Assembly: GCA_021781185.1 (NCBI GenBank)
Contig: JAJXXI010000424.1
Coordinates: 1-13,188 of the forward strand
DNA: 13,188 nucleotides
Direction: 5' to 3'
DNA from: a bacterium
GTDB lineage: Bacteria > Verrucomicrobiota > Verrucomicrobiia > Limisphaerales > UBA11358
The notes under the pieces were generated by a model, which saw nothing but the letters and a program-made list of their open reading frames with translations, was not told where the DNA came from and ran no database searches. The position numbers and the translations under genes are program-made. The stretch's first letter is position 1, and every line of letters begins with the position of its first letter. Shown piece after piece: positions 1 through 8,506 of the stretch.

Positions 1-2841
1 GCGCAAATAACCACCGCCAGTGCCGTCCTGCAATCCGTCGTCGAAGGAGAACAACGCCACGTTGTCAGGCGAAACGGAATTGGTGACCCAGGCTTCTATC
101 GTCACGTCCGTGAGACCGGCAATCAAGTTCCCAGGCAAGGCAACATAAGTCCCGCTGGTGCCGTTCAAAACGACGCGCCCATTCCCGTCAAAGATCGCAC
201 TGCCGTTCAAAGTTCCATCCGCGCCGCCGACTGAATCGTGCGCGGTGGTGCCGCTGGTTTCATTGAAACTGTATCGGTGGATCAAGGCTGGCAGGGGCGA
301 AGAAACGACCGCGGCGGAGGACGAAAAGCTCACATTGTCGAACTGCGCCTGGCACAGCATCCCGTCAACGTGGCTACAGACAACGAGGCCGACATAGACA
401 TTCGCATTCATGCTCACCGTGGTGGTGCCGGATTGGGTCCAATTGGTGCCATCGGGTGAAATGAACGATGTGAACGCATCGCCGGCACGCGCGAGCCGCA
501 CCCAATACGGCGCGGCCAGACCGGGGTTGTTGCTCACGCCGGAAGCGGAGCCGCCGGTGATGTCACGCTGTTGCAGCGCCGCGCCGTTTGCCGGCGACAT
601 GAAGTTGATGACGTATTTCGATGCTGGACCGAGCGATTCCCGGATCATCACACCGGCCTTGGCCCAACCCGTCGTGTTCTGCATGTTCAGCACGCGCGCT
701 GTGAGGGAGCAATCGCCGGTCAGCGCCTGAAACACGTAGCGAAATGCATCGGCAGAATCCCAGATGTCCGCGCCGGAACCCTGGATGGTAAGCACGCTGT
801 CTGAAAGGCCGAATGAACCGGTCGCGCCGACGCCGCCGACATCTTCGGTGAGCCAGTTGCCAGACGGCGCACCGGACAATGACGCGGAGGTTTCCGATGA
901 ATTCACCGATTCGCCTGCGGCGTCCCTGGCGGTCACGACGTAAAAATAGAGGGAGCCAGGCGAAACATTGGTGTCGTCGTAAGCCATCGCCGTAAGGTTC
1001 GTCGCAATCGGCATGTAAGAACCGCCCTGCGTCAACGAGCGTTTCACGTTGAACGTAGCCGTGGCCGACGGACAATACCACGACAGGCTGATTTGGTTGG
1101 TTTCCGGCAACGCGATGACATTCGCCGGCGTGGCGCTGCCTATGGCCGAGGCCGGGCCAATCTTCAACCCAATCGCCGTGCCCGGTGGCAGGCTGGGCAT
1201 CACCGCCGGCAACGTGACAACCAAGCCGGCGGCAGTTTGCGACCAGCTTAATGCGGCCGCGCTGCCGAGCAGCGAAACCGAACCAATGGCGCCAGCCAAC
1301 AAATTCGACGTGGTGGCAAGCGAGGAGACGGTCAATTGCGTTCCGCCGGATGGAACGCCCAGATAGTAGGCGTAGAGATAACCGTTGGTGCCGACTGTGA
1401 AGCGGAAATTGCCATCGGTCGGCGTGACCCAGGCGCGGCTGCCATAAATGCCCTCGCTGTTGATGGCCATCCATTGGCCGACACCCAGCAACATGTTGGT
1501 TGCGCCGCTGTCCAGCGAACCGTCCGGACGGTTGGGAATGTTCACCATCATCGCGCCGTCGCGCGACACCGCTTCCAGCAGGCGGTCAACAATGGCCCCG
1601 CCATTGTCATACGAAATGCCAGGCTTCCAAAACCAGTCGCCGATGGCCATTTCCGCGAACCACGGCTGATCTTCCTTGATAGTTGAAGAATAACCGCCTT
1701 CAAACGTCGTGCCGATACGGTCACCGTTGTGGAATTTCACCACCGCCAGCGTGTCCAGCTTGCCGTCCCGTTCCAGCGTGCGGTTGTAGAAATGCGCGAT
1801 GACGCGCTGCATGGCGTCGCACTTGTAACCGGTGCCGGTCGCGTAGCCGCTGAAGGGCTGGGTCGAATTGCCGTCGGTGTAAATGAAATCAGGTTTGTAA
1901 TTCTCAATCACGTCCAGCATGCGCAACGCCCATTGCGTGGCATACCAATGGCAGTAGTCCAGGTCGTTGGTGAAGATCCCCTGGCTAGGATTCCAATAGC
2001 TCGTGGTCGGGGTGCTGATGCCCTGGTATTTGTGCAGGTCCTGGTTGTAAAGCCGGCGGATGTCGTAGTTTTGCCACCAGGTGCCGGCGCTGTTCGTGGC
2101 GGTCACAGCGTCGTAGGGCACGCCGGCGAAGGGTCCCGTGCTGTCGCTCAGAAAATCCGGCTGGGTGAACCACCAACTGTATTCGTGATGGAACGCCACG
2201 CCGAAGTGCATGCCCAGACTGCGCAGCGCATTGGTCCATTCCGCCATCGTGTCACGCTTGGGCCCGAAGTTCATTTCATTCCACGGATTGTAGCGCGAGT
2301 TCCAGTTGTCAAAATTGTCGTGATGCACGCCCTGCACCATCACAAATCGCGCGCCGGCGTTGTAAAACAACTGGGCCAGTCCGGCGGGACTGTAGTTTGT
2401 CGGGTCCCAGGCGCGGATGACATCCTTGTAGCCGTTCGTGGCGGGATAGCCGAAACCTGCGAGGTGATTGTCATAGGCAAACGAACCCTGCTGATACATG
2501 TGCTGGGCCGACCAGTCACCGCTGGCAAGGTTGGCCTGCGGGCCGTAGTGAAACCAGATGCCAAATTTGGCCTGTTGCAACCAGGCCGGCGTGCCGTTGC
2601 CGGGAACATTGGCGGCAATGGACGCCCAGGTCGGCTTAAACGGCCCGTTGGTTTCGATGGAAAAATCCATCTTCACCTCCGGGAAATTCGCCGGATCGCC
2701 CATCGGCATGGAGTTGACCGGTGCCGGTTTGACCAGTGGCATGGGCGGCAGATCTGGCAGTGTGTAGGCGTGTAGCGAAATGGCGGCGGCGAGACTGAAT
2801 GTGGATGCGGCCAGGATGGTTTGAAAACGGTTTAACTTCAT
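1..2841 (-). CDS. Secreted multidomain GH29 alpha-L-fucosidase-like protein (3' end outside window)
   Basis: The reading frame is open for 947 codons from the ATG at 2841 to the left edge, so the C-terminus is missing. It starts with a signal peptide (about residues 1-26, MKLNRFQTILAAS then a hydrophobic core ending LHA), then a Pro-rich linker (LPDLPPMP). The GH29 catalytic region covers about residues 45-555. The family hallmarks are VQGVHHDNF (H173, H174, D175), matching the KHHDGF motif, YTDG with the predicted nucleophile D323, and a C-terminal block with PDGSLDSG and EGIYGSRAW. Next come an FN3-like domain (about 564-655), a concanavalin-like domain of the DUF1349/COG3506 type (about 655-835, with ALTGDCSLTARV and AGVMIRE), and a LamG domain beginning LIHRYSFNE near residue 853 that runs off the edge. 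It is a close paralogue of the upstream GH29 gene, whose stop is 5 bp before this ATG, so the two are almost certainly co-transcribed. No Shine-Dalgarno sequence is visible. Expected role: exported exo-glycosidase acting on alpha-L-fucosides; the true substrate is unknown. Confidence 0.88.
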   Translation of the reverse strand, partial: MKLNRFQTILAASTFSLAAAISLHAYTLPDLPPMPLVKPAPVNSMPMGDPANFPEVKMDFSIETNGPFKPTWASIAANVPGNGTPAWLQQAKFGIWFHYGPQANLASGDWSAQHMYQQGSFAYDNHLAGFGYPATNGYKDVIRAWDPTNYSPAGLAQLFYNAGARFVMVQGVHHDNFDNWNSRYNPWNEMNFGPKRDTMAEWTNALRSLGMHFGVAFHHEYSWWFTQPDFLSDSTGPFAGVPYDAVTATNSAGTWWQNYDIRRLYNQDLHKYQGISTPTTSYWNPSQGIFTNDLDYCHWYATQWALRMLDVIENYKPDFIYTDGNSTQPFSGYATGTGYKCDAMQRVIAHFYNRTLERDGKLDTLAVVKFHNGDRIGTTFEGGYSSTIKEDQPWFAEMAIGDWFWKPGISYDNGGAIVDRLLEAVSRDGAMMVNIPNRPDGSLDSGATNMLLGVGQWMAINSEGIYGSRAWVTPTDGNFRFTVGTNGYLYAYYLGVPSGGTQLTVSSLATTSNLLAGAIGSVSLLGSAAALSWSQTAAGLVVTLPAVMPSLPPGTAIGLKIGPASAIGSATPANVIALPETNQISLSWYCPSATATFNVKRSLTQGGSYMPIATNLTAMAYDDTNVSPGSLYFYVVTARDAAGESVNSSETSASLSGAPSGNWLTEDVGGVGATGSFGLSDSVLTIQGSGADIWDSADAFRYVFQALTGDCSLTARVLNMQNTTGWAKAGVMIRESLGPASKYVINFMSPANGAALQQRDITGGSASGVSNNPGLAAPYWVRLARAGDAFTSFISPDGTNWTQSGTTTVSMNANVYVGLVVCSHVDGMLCQAQFDNVSFSSSAAVVSSPLPALIHRYSFNETSGTTAHDSVGGADGTLNGSAIFDGNGRVVLNGTSGTYVALPGNLIAGLTDVTIEAWVTNSVSPDNVALFSFDDGLQDGTGGGYLR

Positions 2842-2846
2842 TAAAA

Positions 2847-4631
2847 TCAATTGTTGGGCTGCAAAGTGTGTTCGGCGGCCAGAGTGCCGATGGCTCGCGC
2901 CGGACCAATCTTGAAACCCACGGCGGTGTGAAAGGGCATCTCTTTCGGGCAGGTGATCACCAACCCGTCTGCCTCCTGTTTCCAGTCGAGCTTGGCAGCG
3001 CTGCCCAGAAGCGAAACCGACTTGACCGGTCCGGCCAGCAGTTTTGCGTCCGTGCCCAGCGAGATGATTTTCAATTGCGCGCCCGGCGCGGGAACCGTCA
3101 TGCAGTAAGCGTAAAGACAGCCATTCGAGCCAACCGTGAAACGGAAGTCATCGGTCGAAAAAACGCAATTTGCCTGCCATGAGCCAAGCTTGCCGCCGGG
3201 AAGGTGCTGTTTGCCCTCACCGTATTTTACCCAGGCGCGGCTCCCGTAAACACCCTCCCCGTTCAGGCGCATCCACTCGCCAATCTGCTTGAGCATCCGC
3301 AAGCTTCCCTCGTCCAGGGAACCATCCGGCAGCAGCGAAATGCAGACGGCCACGTTGCCGTCGCGCGAGGCTTCTTCCAACAAATAACGCACAATCATGC
3401 CGGAGTCGTAGGTGAATCCAGGCTCGTAAAACCAGTCGCCCACGGGCGTCTCGGCAATCCATGCCTGATCCGTCTTGATGCTGCGGGGAATGCCGCCTTC
3501 CTCGGTGTTGACCGTGCCGTTGGTTTTCTTGCGGAACTTCACGATGCTGAACGTGTCCACCTTGCCGCGCCGTTCCAGCGTGGTGTTGTAAAAATCCGCG
3601 ATGACCCGCTGCATGGCGTCGCACTTGTAGCCGGTGCCCGTGCCACTGCCGCTGAACGGCTGCTGATCGGTGCCGTCGGTGTAGATGAAATCGGGATGGT
3701 ATTGGTCAATCACGTCCATCATGCGCAGTGCCCACTGCGTGGCATACCACTTGGCATAGGCCAGATGACGCCAGAAAATGCCGGGCGGCGGCGGACTCCA
3801 ATCCGAATTGGCCGCTTTGATGACGCCTTTGTATTCGCGCAGGTTGATGCCATAAAGCCGGCGAGGATCATAGCCTTCCCACCATTTGCCCTTGCCGTCA
3901 GCCAGGGTCAAATTGCCGTCGTAAGGCACACCGGCTTGAGGCCCCGTCTTGTCGCTGCCAAACGCCGCCTGCCACCACCACCAGGTGTATTCATGATGAA
4001 ACGTGACGCCAAAACGCATTCCCTCAGCGCGACAGGCTTTTGCCCATTCGCCGATCAAGTCGCGGTGCGGCCCAAGGTTGACCGAATTCCACGGCTGGTA
4101 ATGGGAGTTCCACAGGTCAAAATTGTCGTGATGCACGCCTTGGATCATCAGAAAGCGCGCGCCGGCGTCCTTGTAAATTTTCGTGAGTTTGGCGGGATCA
4201 AGTTTGACCGGATTCCAGTCTCGCAACACTTCCTTGTAACCGAACTCGGAAGGCGGGCCGTATTTTTTCAGATGATTTTTATAGGCTAGCGTGCCGGGAA
4301 TATACATCCGGCGGGCAAACCAGTCGCCGCTTTCGCCGGAGGCTTGCGGACCGAAATGCACCCAGAGGCCGAACTTGGCCTCGCGCAGCCACGCGGGGGT
4401 TCCGGGATAATTTTTCTCGATCGAAGCCCAGGTCGGCTGAAACGGGCCGGGCGCAATGGGCAGGTCCAGCTTCACCTCCGTATAATTGGACAACGGACCC
4501 ATTGGCACGCTGTCCTCCGGCAGCGGCTGGGGAACGGCCGGCATGGGCGGCAGCGGGGGCAGCGTGAAAGCCGAGGCCGACATGGCAGCCACAAAAAGCG
4601 ATAAAACACCAAACTGGAACTTTATATTCAT
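2847..4631 (-). CDS. Secreted GH29 alpha-L-fucosidase-like enzyme, single catalytic domain
   Basis: A 594-residue protein. The ATG at 4631 is chosen because it is followed directly by a good signal peptide (MNIKFQFGVLSLFVAAMSASA, about 1-21). The 81-codon upstream extension of the frame overlaps the preceding gene and resembles nothing. After a Pro-rich linker (LPPLPPMPAVPQPLP) the GH29 TIM barrel follows. Visible motifs are WVHFGPQASGESGDW, IQGVHHDNFDLW (H167, H168, D169), FHHEYTWW (213 onward), and DFIYTDG with D319 as predicted nucleophile. The late family block SRDGNVAV...LPDGSLDEG...GEGVYGSR comes next, then a beta-sandwich tail (VSLLGSAAKLDWKQ, about 539-552). The general acid/base cannot be assigned by eye. 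Without the accessory modules it otherwise matches the downstream paralogue along its whole length. It follows the pseudopilin gene by 82 bp and precedes its paralogue by 5 bp. Likely exported, releasing alpha-L-fucose or a related sugar from polysaccharides; fucose specificity is inferred from the family only. Confidence 0.9.
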   Translation of the reverse strand: MNIKFQFGVLSLFVAAMSASAFTLPPLPPMPAVPQPLPEDSVPMGPLSNYTEVKLDLPIAPGPFQPTWASIEKNYPGTPAWLREAKFGLWVHFGPQASGESGDWFARRMYIPGTLAYKNHLKKYGPPSEFGYKEVLRDWNPVKLDPAKLTKIYKDAGARFLMIQGVHHDNFDLWNSHYQPWNSVNLGPHRDLIGEWAKACRAEGMRFGVTFHHEYTWWWWQAAFGSDKTGPQAGVPYDGNLTLADGKGKWWEGYDPRRLYGINLREYKGVIKAANSDWSPPPPGIFWRHLAYAKWYATQWALRMMDVIDQYHPDFIYTDGTDQQPFSGSGTGTGYKCDAMQRVIADFYNTTLERRGKVDTFSIVKFRKKTNGTVNTEEGGIPRSIKTDQAWIAETPVGDWFYEPGFTYDSGMIVRYLLEEASRDGNVAVCISLLPDGSLDEGSLRMLKQIGEWMRLNGEGVYGSRAWVKYGEGKQHLPGGKLGSWQANCVFSTDDFRFTVGSNGCLYAYCMTVPAPGAQLKIISLGTDAKLLAGPVKSVSLLGSAAKLDWKQEADGLVITCPKEMPFHTAVGFKIGPARAIGTLAAEHTLQPNN

Positions 4632-4713
4632 AGTTATTTTCGTCTGCCGCCAACGATACCCATTAGATGGCAAGGCATTGAAGCCTGACAAATATATGGC
4701 GCAAGGCACGCCC

Positions 4714-5634
4714 TCAACGCCAACCCGGATAGCGGTAGCCCTGGTAAACGTAATTGTAATCCACGCCCGAGTTGGGGCCGGCAAATGACGTAACCGCCAC
4801 GCCGCTGGCGGCGCGTTTCCCGGCGGCGATGATCGAAGCGTCGGTCCACCTGTGAGATTCGGCGTGTCCATCACAAAAGGCCGCAGTGCTCACATCGCCA
4901 TGATACATGGCCGGCGGATCATACCATTGGCCGATCTTTTGGGAGGAAGTGCCTGCGCCACTCCAATATTCCAGCCAGGTGCCGTCATTAAACCCGCGCC
5001 AGTCGGCCGTTTCCATGAAAGCGAAGGTCAAAGAACTGGCGGTAACACTCGACAACTTCTTGTAAGTGGATCCAAGCCCCCAATAACCGGAGCCAGGGTC
5101 GCCGGCAATGTTTTGCGTCTTGGCGTAGCTGTCATAAGCCCAGCCAACGGTTGGGAGCGGCTTGGGGGTCAGGCGATAACGGACGTCGCCGGGACAATGG
5201 TAAACCCCAGGATTAGGGGCATACTGAAACAACGGATTGTTGGTTTTTAGAATTCCCTGCATGTATGCCTCGGCGCCCGCCGCGCCCAATGAGGCGCCCG
5301 CCGCGAAAATCTTCGCGGAGAAAACGGTGTCGGATACTCCCCCCGGCAAATTCCAAAAACCGCCGCCACTCCAAGTTGATCCAGTGGTGTTATAGGGCAC
5401 GATGGCGTCATTGTTGTCCCCGGCATACATCACCAAAGCGAGGCCCAGTTGCTTCTGATTGCTCAGGCATGTGGCTTGCGTTGCCTTCAATTTGGCGCGC
5501 GCCAGTGCCGGCAGCAGCAATGCCGCCAAAATTGCGATGATGGCAATCACCACCAGCAGCTCAATCAAGGTGAATCCGCTGGTTGTTTTGGCAACACCCT
5601 GTTCGTCCGGTGTCTGTGTCGACTTGAACTTCAT
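4714..5634 (-). CDS. Type II secretion/type IV pilin-like protein with H-X9-DG domain
   Basis: A 306-residue pseudopilin. The N-terminus has the prepilin peptidase site: a short basic leader, then [11 protein letters not shown] with cleavage expected after G20, the conserved Glu at mature position +5 (E25), and a hydrophobic helix [19 protein letters not shown]. The C-terminal half carries the signature of the prepilin-type processing-associated H-X9-DG family: [16 protein letters not shown], exactly nine residues between His and Asp-Gly. Such proteins are strongly expanded in Planctomycetes, Verrucomicrobia and Lentisphaerae, and their exact role is not established. The mature protein would be anchored in the inner membrane by its helix and assemble as, or with, a pseudopilus. 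It lies between a LamG protein and two exported glycosidases on the same strand, which fits a role in export or surface display, but that is inference. The ATG at 5634 has no Shine-Dalgarno sequence, and the leader length is normal from this start. Confidence 0.92.
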   Translation of the reverse strand: MKFKSTQTPDEQGVAKTTSGFTLIELLVVIAIIAILAALLLPALARAKLKATQATCLSNQKQLGLALVMYAGDNNDAIVPYNTTGSTWSGGGFWNLPGGVSDTVFSAKIFAAGASLGAAGAEAYMQGILKTNNPLFQYAPNPGVYHCPGDVRYRLTPKPLPTVGWAYDSYAKTQNIAGDPGSGYWGLGSTYKKLSSVTASSLTFAFMETADWRGFNDGTWLEYWSGAGTSSQKIGQWYDPPAMYHGDVSTAAFCDGHAESHRWTDASIIAAGKRAASGVAVTSFAGPNSGVDYNYVYQGYRYPGWR

Positions 5635-5651
5635 AAAGAATTGTGTAAAAC

Positions 5652-5682
5652 GCTGCGGGACTGGTCACGCCAGCCCCGCAGC
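5652..5682 (-). terminator. Strong hairpin after the LamG gene, likely intrinsic terminator
   Basis: On the plus strand GCTGCGGGACTGG (5652-5664) and CCAGCCCCGCAGC (5670-5682) form a 13-bp stem with one G-U type mismatch and a 5-nt loop. Read on the minus strand, it begins 13 bp after the LamG stop and is followed by GTTTTAC. That is a short T run, as expected for a weak Rho-independent terminator. On the plus strand no T run follows. It would separate the LamG transcript from the pseudopilin and glycosidase genes, or stabilise the LamG mRNA 3' end. Some read-through seems possible because the T tract is only four bases. Confidence 0.65.
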
Positions 5683-5695
5683 ATGTCCTTAACTT

Positions 5696-8506
5696 TTAGC
5701 GCTTCAAGCGGAAGAATTGCGTTCCCCCCGTTGAAGAAGCGCTTACCTGATAACTTTGGCCAACAATGCTGACATTGTTGGTCACAACGGTCCAAACCGC
5801 GCTCGAACCAAGTGTCGGGCTGGAATAGAGCGTAAAGCCCGGGCTGGCCACCGGCCACGAGAAGGTGATATTGCCGCTGCCGCTGCTGACGGCGTTCATG
5901 GTGACATTGGTGGTGAGCACCGTGTCCGGTCCAACAATGTCGGATGCCATGATTTCATCAGGCAGCAGTCGTCCGGAATAGATTCGAAATTCGTTGATCG
6001 CGCCAGAGAGATACGGATCGCCGTCAGCCCACCAGGGGGAACGCCCCAACGCGCCACCATCAGACCAGAGTCCGCTGAGCGACGGCAGCGCCACCCCGGT
6101 TTTGGAAGAGGCGAGCACGCCATTTGTATAGACCTGCTGCACCGAGGTGGTTGTGTCGTAAACGCACACAACATGAACATACTGGCCGCCGAAACCAGGA
6201 TTGCCAATCAGGTCCGAACTTCCGCCAGAGGTCATTTCAAACTGGTTGCGGCCATTGCTCTGATCGTGAATGACATGGCGCAGGTAGCTGCCTCCGGTGC
6301 CGGTGCCGTCGTCAAACGAAAACTGGCAGACATTGTCCGGCGAGGTGCTGTTCGTCAGCCACGTTTCAAAAGTGACGGCCGTCAAGTTGGTCAAAACTCC
6401 TGCGGGCAGGCTGACATAGCAGCCGGAAGTTCCGTCCAGAACAACGTTTCCAGAGGCATCAAACGCCGCCGTTCCCTGCAACGTAGCATCGGCACCGCCG
6501 ATGGAATCGTGCGCGGTCGTGCCGCTGCCCTCATTGAAACTGTAGCGGTGGATCAACGTGGCCAGCGGCGGACGCTCCACGGTGATGGTGGCGGTGTTGG
6601 TGACGCCCTGATAAACCGCCGTGAGCATGGCGATGCCAGGATTGCCGGCGGTGAGCGTCTTGCCCGCTCCGACACTGATAATATTGGTATCGCTGGAGGT
6701 CACGGTCAGGCCCGCGACCGGGAAGAGGCTGTTGCGGACGATGTCGAAGTTCGTCAAGCCGGTATAGTTGACCACCAGGCCGTAGGTTTGCGATGAGGAC
6801 ATCGGCATGGTGGAAGCAACCTGTAGCGCGATGGAAACCAGCGCGCCCTGGTCGTTCGTGCTGTAAGCATCCGGACCGGCGAGATAGTCCATCGCGATTT
6901 TCTGCGGCGTCAGTTCGCCGCTGTAAATGCGGAACTCATCAACCGCACCGCTCATATAAGGATCGCCGTAAGCCCACCACGGCGAGCGGCCGAGCGACCC
7001 GCCGAAACTCCACAAATTATTTACGCCCGGAATCGCAAAGCCGGTCTTGACCGAATGCAGCACACCGTTGGTGAAGACCGCCTGCACCTCTGCGGTTGGG
7101 TCGTATATGCAAACCACATGGACGTATTGCCCGCCGAAACCTGGGTTGCCAACAAGGTCTGAATTTCCGCCGGCGGTCATTTCGAACTGGTTGCGGCCAT
7201 TGCTTTGATCATGAATGATATGGCGCAGATAGCTGCCACCGGTGCCGGTGCCGTCGTCAAACGAAAACTGGCAGACATTGTCCGGCGACGTGGCGTTCGT
7301 GAGCCAGGTCTCAAAGGTCACCGCCGTCAAGTTGGTCAAAATGCCGACAGGCAAGCTCACATAAGTTCCGCTGGAACCGTCCAATGTCACCGTGCCGCCG
7401 GAAATTGCGGCGCTGCCATTGAGTGTGCCATTGGCGCCGCCGACGGAGTCGCTGGCATCATTCGCAAAGCCATAGCGATGGACGAGCGTGGCGATTACCG
7501 GAGTCACGGTGATGGTTTGCGTGTTGGTTTGGCCGGCATAGCTGGCGGTAATGGTTGCCGAGCCTTGGGCTACAGCCGTGATCACACCGCCCGCATTGAC
7601 GGTCAAAATGTTAGTGTCGCCGGAGGAATACGTGGCGATGGAGGCGATGTTGGGTTGCACCGTCAGACCGGAAGCCGTGGCCAGGACAACCGCCTGTTGC
7701 AGCGTGTTCTGCTGCATCGTGAAGGCAACCTGCAACTGTATCGCCGAAACTGTTCCGTAATTTGTGCTTACCGCGCCGGAACCTGCCGCGTCGAGAGCGG
7801 CAATTTGCAGCGGATTCAAAGCGCCGTTCCAAATGCGAAATTCACTGATGCTGCCCGCCATGTAAGGATCGCCATAGGCAAACCATGGGGATTGCCCCAA
7901 GGAGGCCTCGTTCGAGGAAACGCTGCTCAACGGCGTCTGGTTGGCGGGAAAACTGCGGACGGCCTCCAAAATGCCGTTGGTGTAAACCGCCTGCACACCG
8001 TTTACCGGATCATAGACGCAAACCACATGCACCGGCACTCCGCCCCAGCCGACGGCTGAGTTGAGTTTCTGGCTGGGAAAACCACTGACGTTGGCCAGTT
8101 CAAATTGATTGTCCGTGTTTCCCCCGTCGTGGATCACATAGCGAAGATAGGCATTGCCGGTGCCAGCACCGTCGCTGAACTCGAACAAATGCACGTTGTC
8201 TGGCGAAGCCGCGCTGTTCGCCCAGCCTTCCAGCGACACTGATTGCATGCCGCTCAAAAGGCCGCTGGCCAAGTTCACGTAACAGCCGCTGCTGCCGTCC
8301 AGCGAGACGGCGATGCCCGTCAAGGCAGCTGTGCCCTGCAGTGTCGCCACGACGCCGGCGACAGAATCGGTGATGGTGGTTCCGCCGGCGGGCGCGTTAA
8401 AACTCCAGCGATTGGCCAGCGTCTGCGCGCTGCAGGTTGCCAGCGTCATTAACGCCACGGCAATACCGGCCATAAATTGAACTGAAATACTTAGTTTTGC
8501 TTTCAT
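5696..8506 (-). CDS. Secreted LamG / Big2 repeat protein
   Basis: A 936-residue exported protein. The ATG at 8506 is chosen because it opens a typical signal peptide (MKAKLSISVQFMAGIAVALM, cleavage after about CSAQ, residue 28). The frame extends upstream to 8770, but that part is Arg-rich and not signal-like. Domain order: LamG-1 (about 31-235), Big2-like Ig domain (about 252-335), LamG-2 (about 340-545), second Big2-like domain (about 556-643), LamG-3 (about 648-853), then a C-terminal domain (about 866-936) with ITFSWP, FTLYSSPTLG and the terminal FFRLKR. LamG modules (concanavalin A-like jelly rolls, here with HRYxFN starts, SPDNV, RxxIHD, GDPYxxG and EFRIxxG) usually bind carbohydrate or matrix; no catalytic motif is seen. 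LamG-2 and LamG-3 are near duplicates. The neighbouring GH29 gene carries the same kind of LamG module, suggesting a shared target. The terminal tail resembles a recurring end of Verrucomicrobia secreted proteins and may be a sorting signal (inference). No Shine-Dalgarno sequence is seen. Confidence 0.88.
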   Translation of the reverse strand: MKAKLSISVQFMAGIAVALMTLATCSAQTLANRWSFNAPAGGTTITDSVAGVVATLQGTAALTGIAVSLDGSSGCYVNLASGLLSGMQSVSLEGWANSAASPDNVHLFEFSDGAGTGNAYLRYVIHDGGNTDNQFELANVSGFPSQKLNSAVGWGGVPVHVVCVYDPVNGVQAVYTNGILEAVRSFPANQTPLSSVSSNEASLGQSPWFAYGDPYMAGSISEFRIWNGALNPLQIAALDAAGSGAVSTNYGTVSAIQLQVAFTMQQNTLQQAVVLATASGLTVQPNIASIATYSSGDTNILTVNAGGVITAVAQGSATITASYAGQTNTQTITVTPVIATLVHRYGFANDASDSVGGANGTLNGSAAISGGTVTLDGSSGTYVSLPVGILTNLTAVTFETWLTNATSPDNVCQFSFDDGTGTGGSYLRHIIHDQSNGRNQFEMTAGGNSDLVGNPGFGGQYVHVVCIYDPTAEVQAVFTNGVLHSVKTGFAIPGVNNLWSFGGSLGRSPWWAYGDPYMSGAVDEFRIYSGELTPQKIAMDYLAGPDAYSTNDQGALVSIALQVASTMPMSSSQTYGLVVNYTGLTNFDIVRNSLFPVAGLTVTSSDTNIISVGAGKTLTAGNPGIAMLTAVYQGVTNTATITVERPPLATLIHRYSFNEGSGTTAHDSIGGADATLQGTAAFDASGNVVLDGTSGCYVSLPAGVLTNLTAVTFETWLTNSTSPDNVCQFSFDDGTGTGGSYLRHVIHDQSNGRNQFEMTSGGSSDLIGNPGFGGQYVHVVCVYDTTTSVQQVYTNGVLASSKTGVALPSLSGLWSDGGALGRSPWWADGDPYLSGAINEFRIYSGRLLPDEIMASDIVGPDTVLTTNVTMNAVSSGSGNITFSWPVASPGFTLYSSPTLGSSAVWTVVTNNVSIVGQSYQVSASSTGGTQFFRLKR
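5948..6565 (-). repeat. LamG-3 coding repeat (copy of LamG-2)
   Basis: This segment encodes residues about 648-853 of the LamG protein and closely matches the copy at 6872-7489 at the DNA level. The stretch 6294-6343 is identical, base for base, to 7239-7288 (50 bp). Conservation of synonymous sites shows a recent duplication or gene conversion, not selection on protein sequence alone. Confidence 0.85.
6872..7489 (-). repeat. LamG-2 coding repeat (copy of LamG-3)
   Basis: This is the partner of the repeat at 5948-6565, encoding residues about 340-545. The blocks around LTNLTAVTFETWLTN, FDDGTGTGGSYLRH and NPGFGGQYVHVVC are the same or nearly the same in both copies. A more diverged third copy (LamG-1) lies at about 7802-8416. 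A fourth, partial copy lies in the neighbouring GH29 gene at about 1-290. Confidence 0.85.

Noticed and set aside
563..1474. 303-residue minus-strand ORF
   Set aside because: Out of frame with the continuous GH29-FN3-LamG reading (1-2841) and of Arg/His-rich shadow composition.
3204..4289. 361-residue plus-strand ORF
   Set aside because: Antisense to the catalytic domain of a clear GH29 gene; open because of GC-rich codon use. A similar frame at 1729-2775 opposes the paralogous gene for the same reason.
4632..4874. Longer start (675 residues) for the GH29 gene
   Set aside because: It overlaps the pseudopilin 3' end, and the added 81 residues lack a signal peptide while the internal ATG at 4631 gives a clean one.
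5756..8059. Long plus-strand frames (346 and 284 residues)
   Set aside because: Antisense to the LamG repeats; the two resemble each other only because the sense repeats do.
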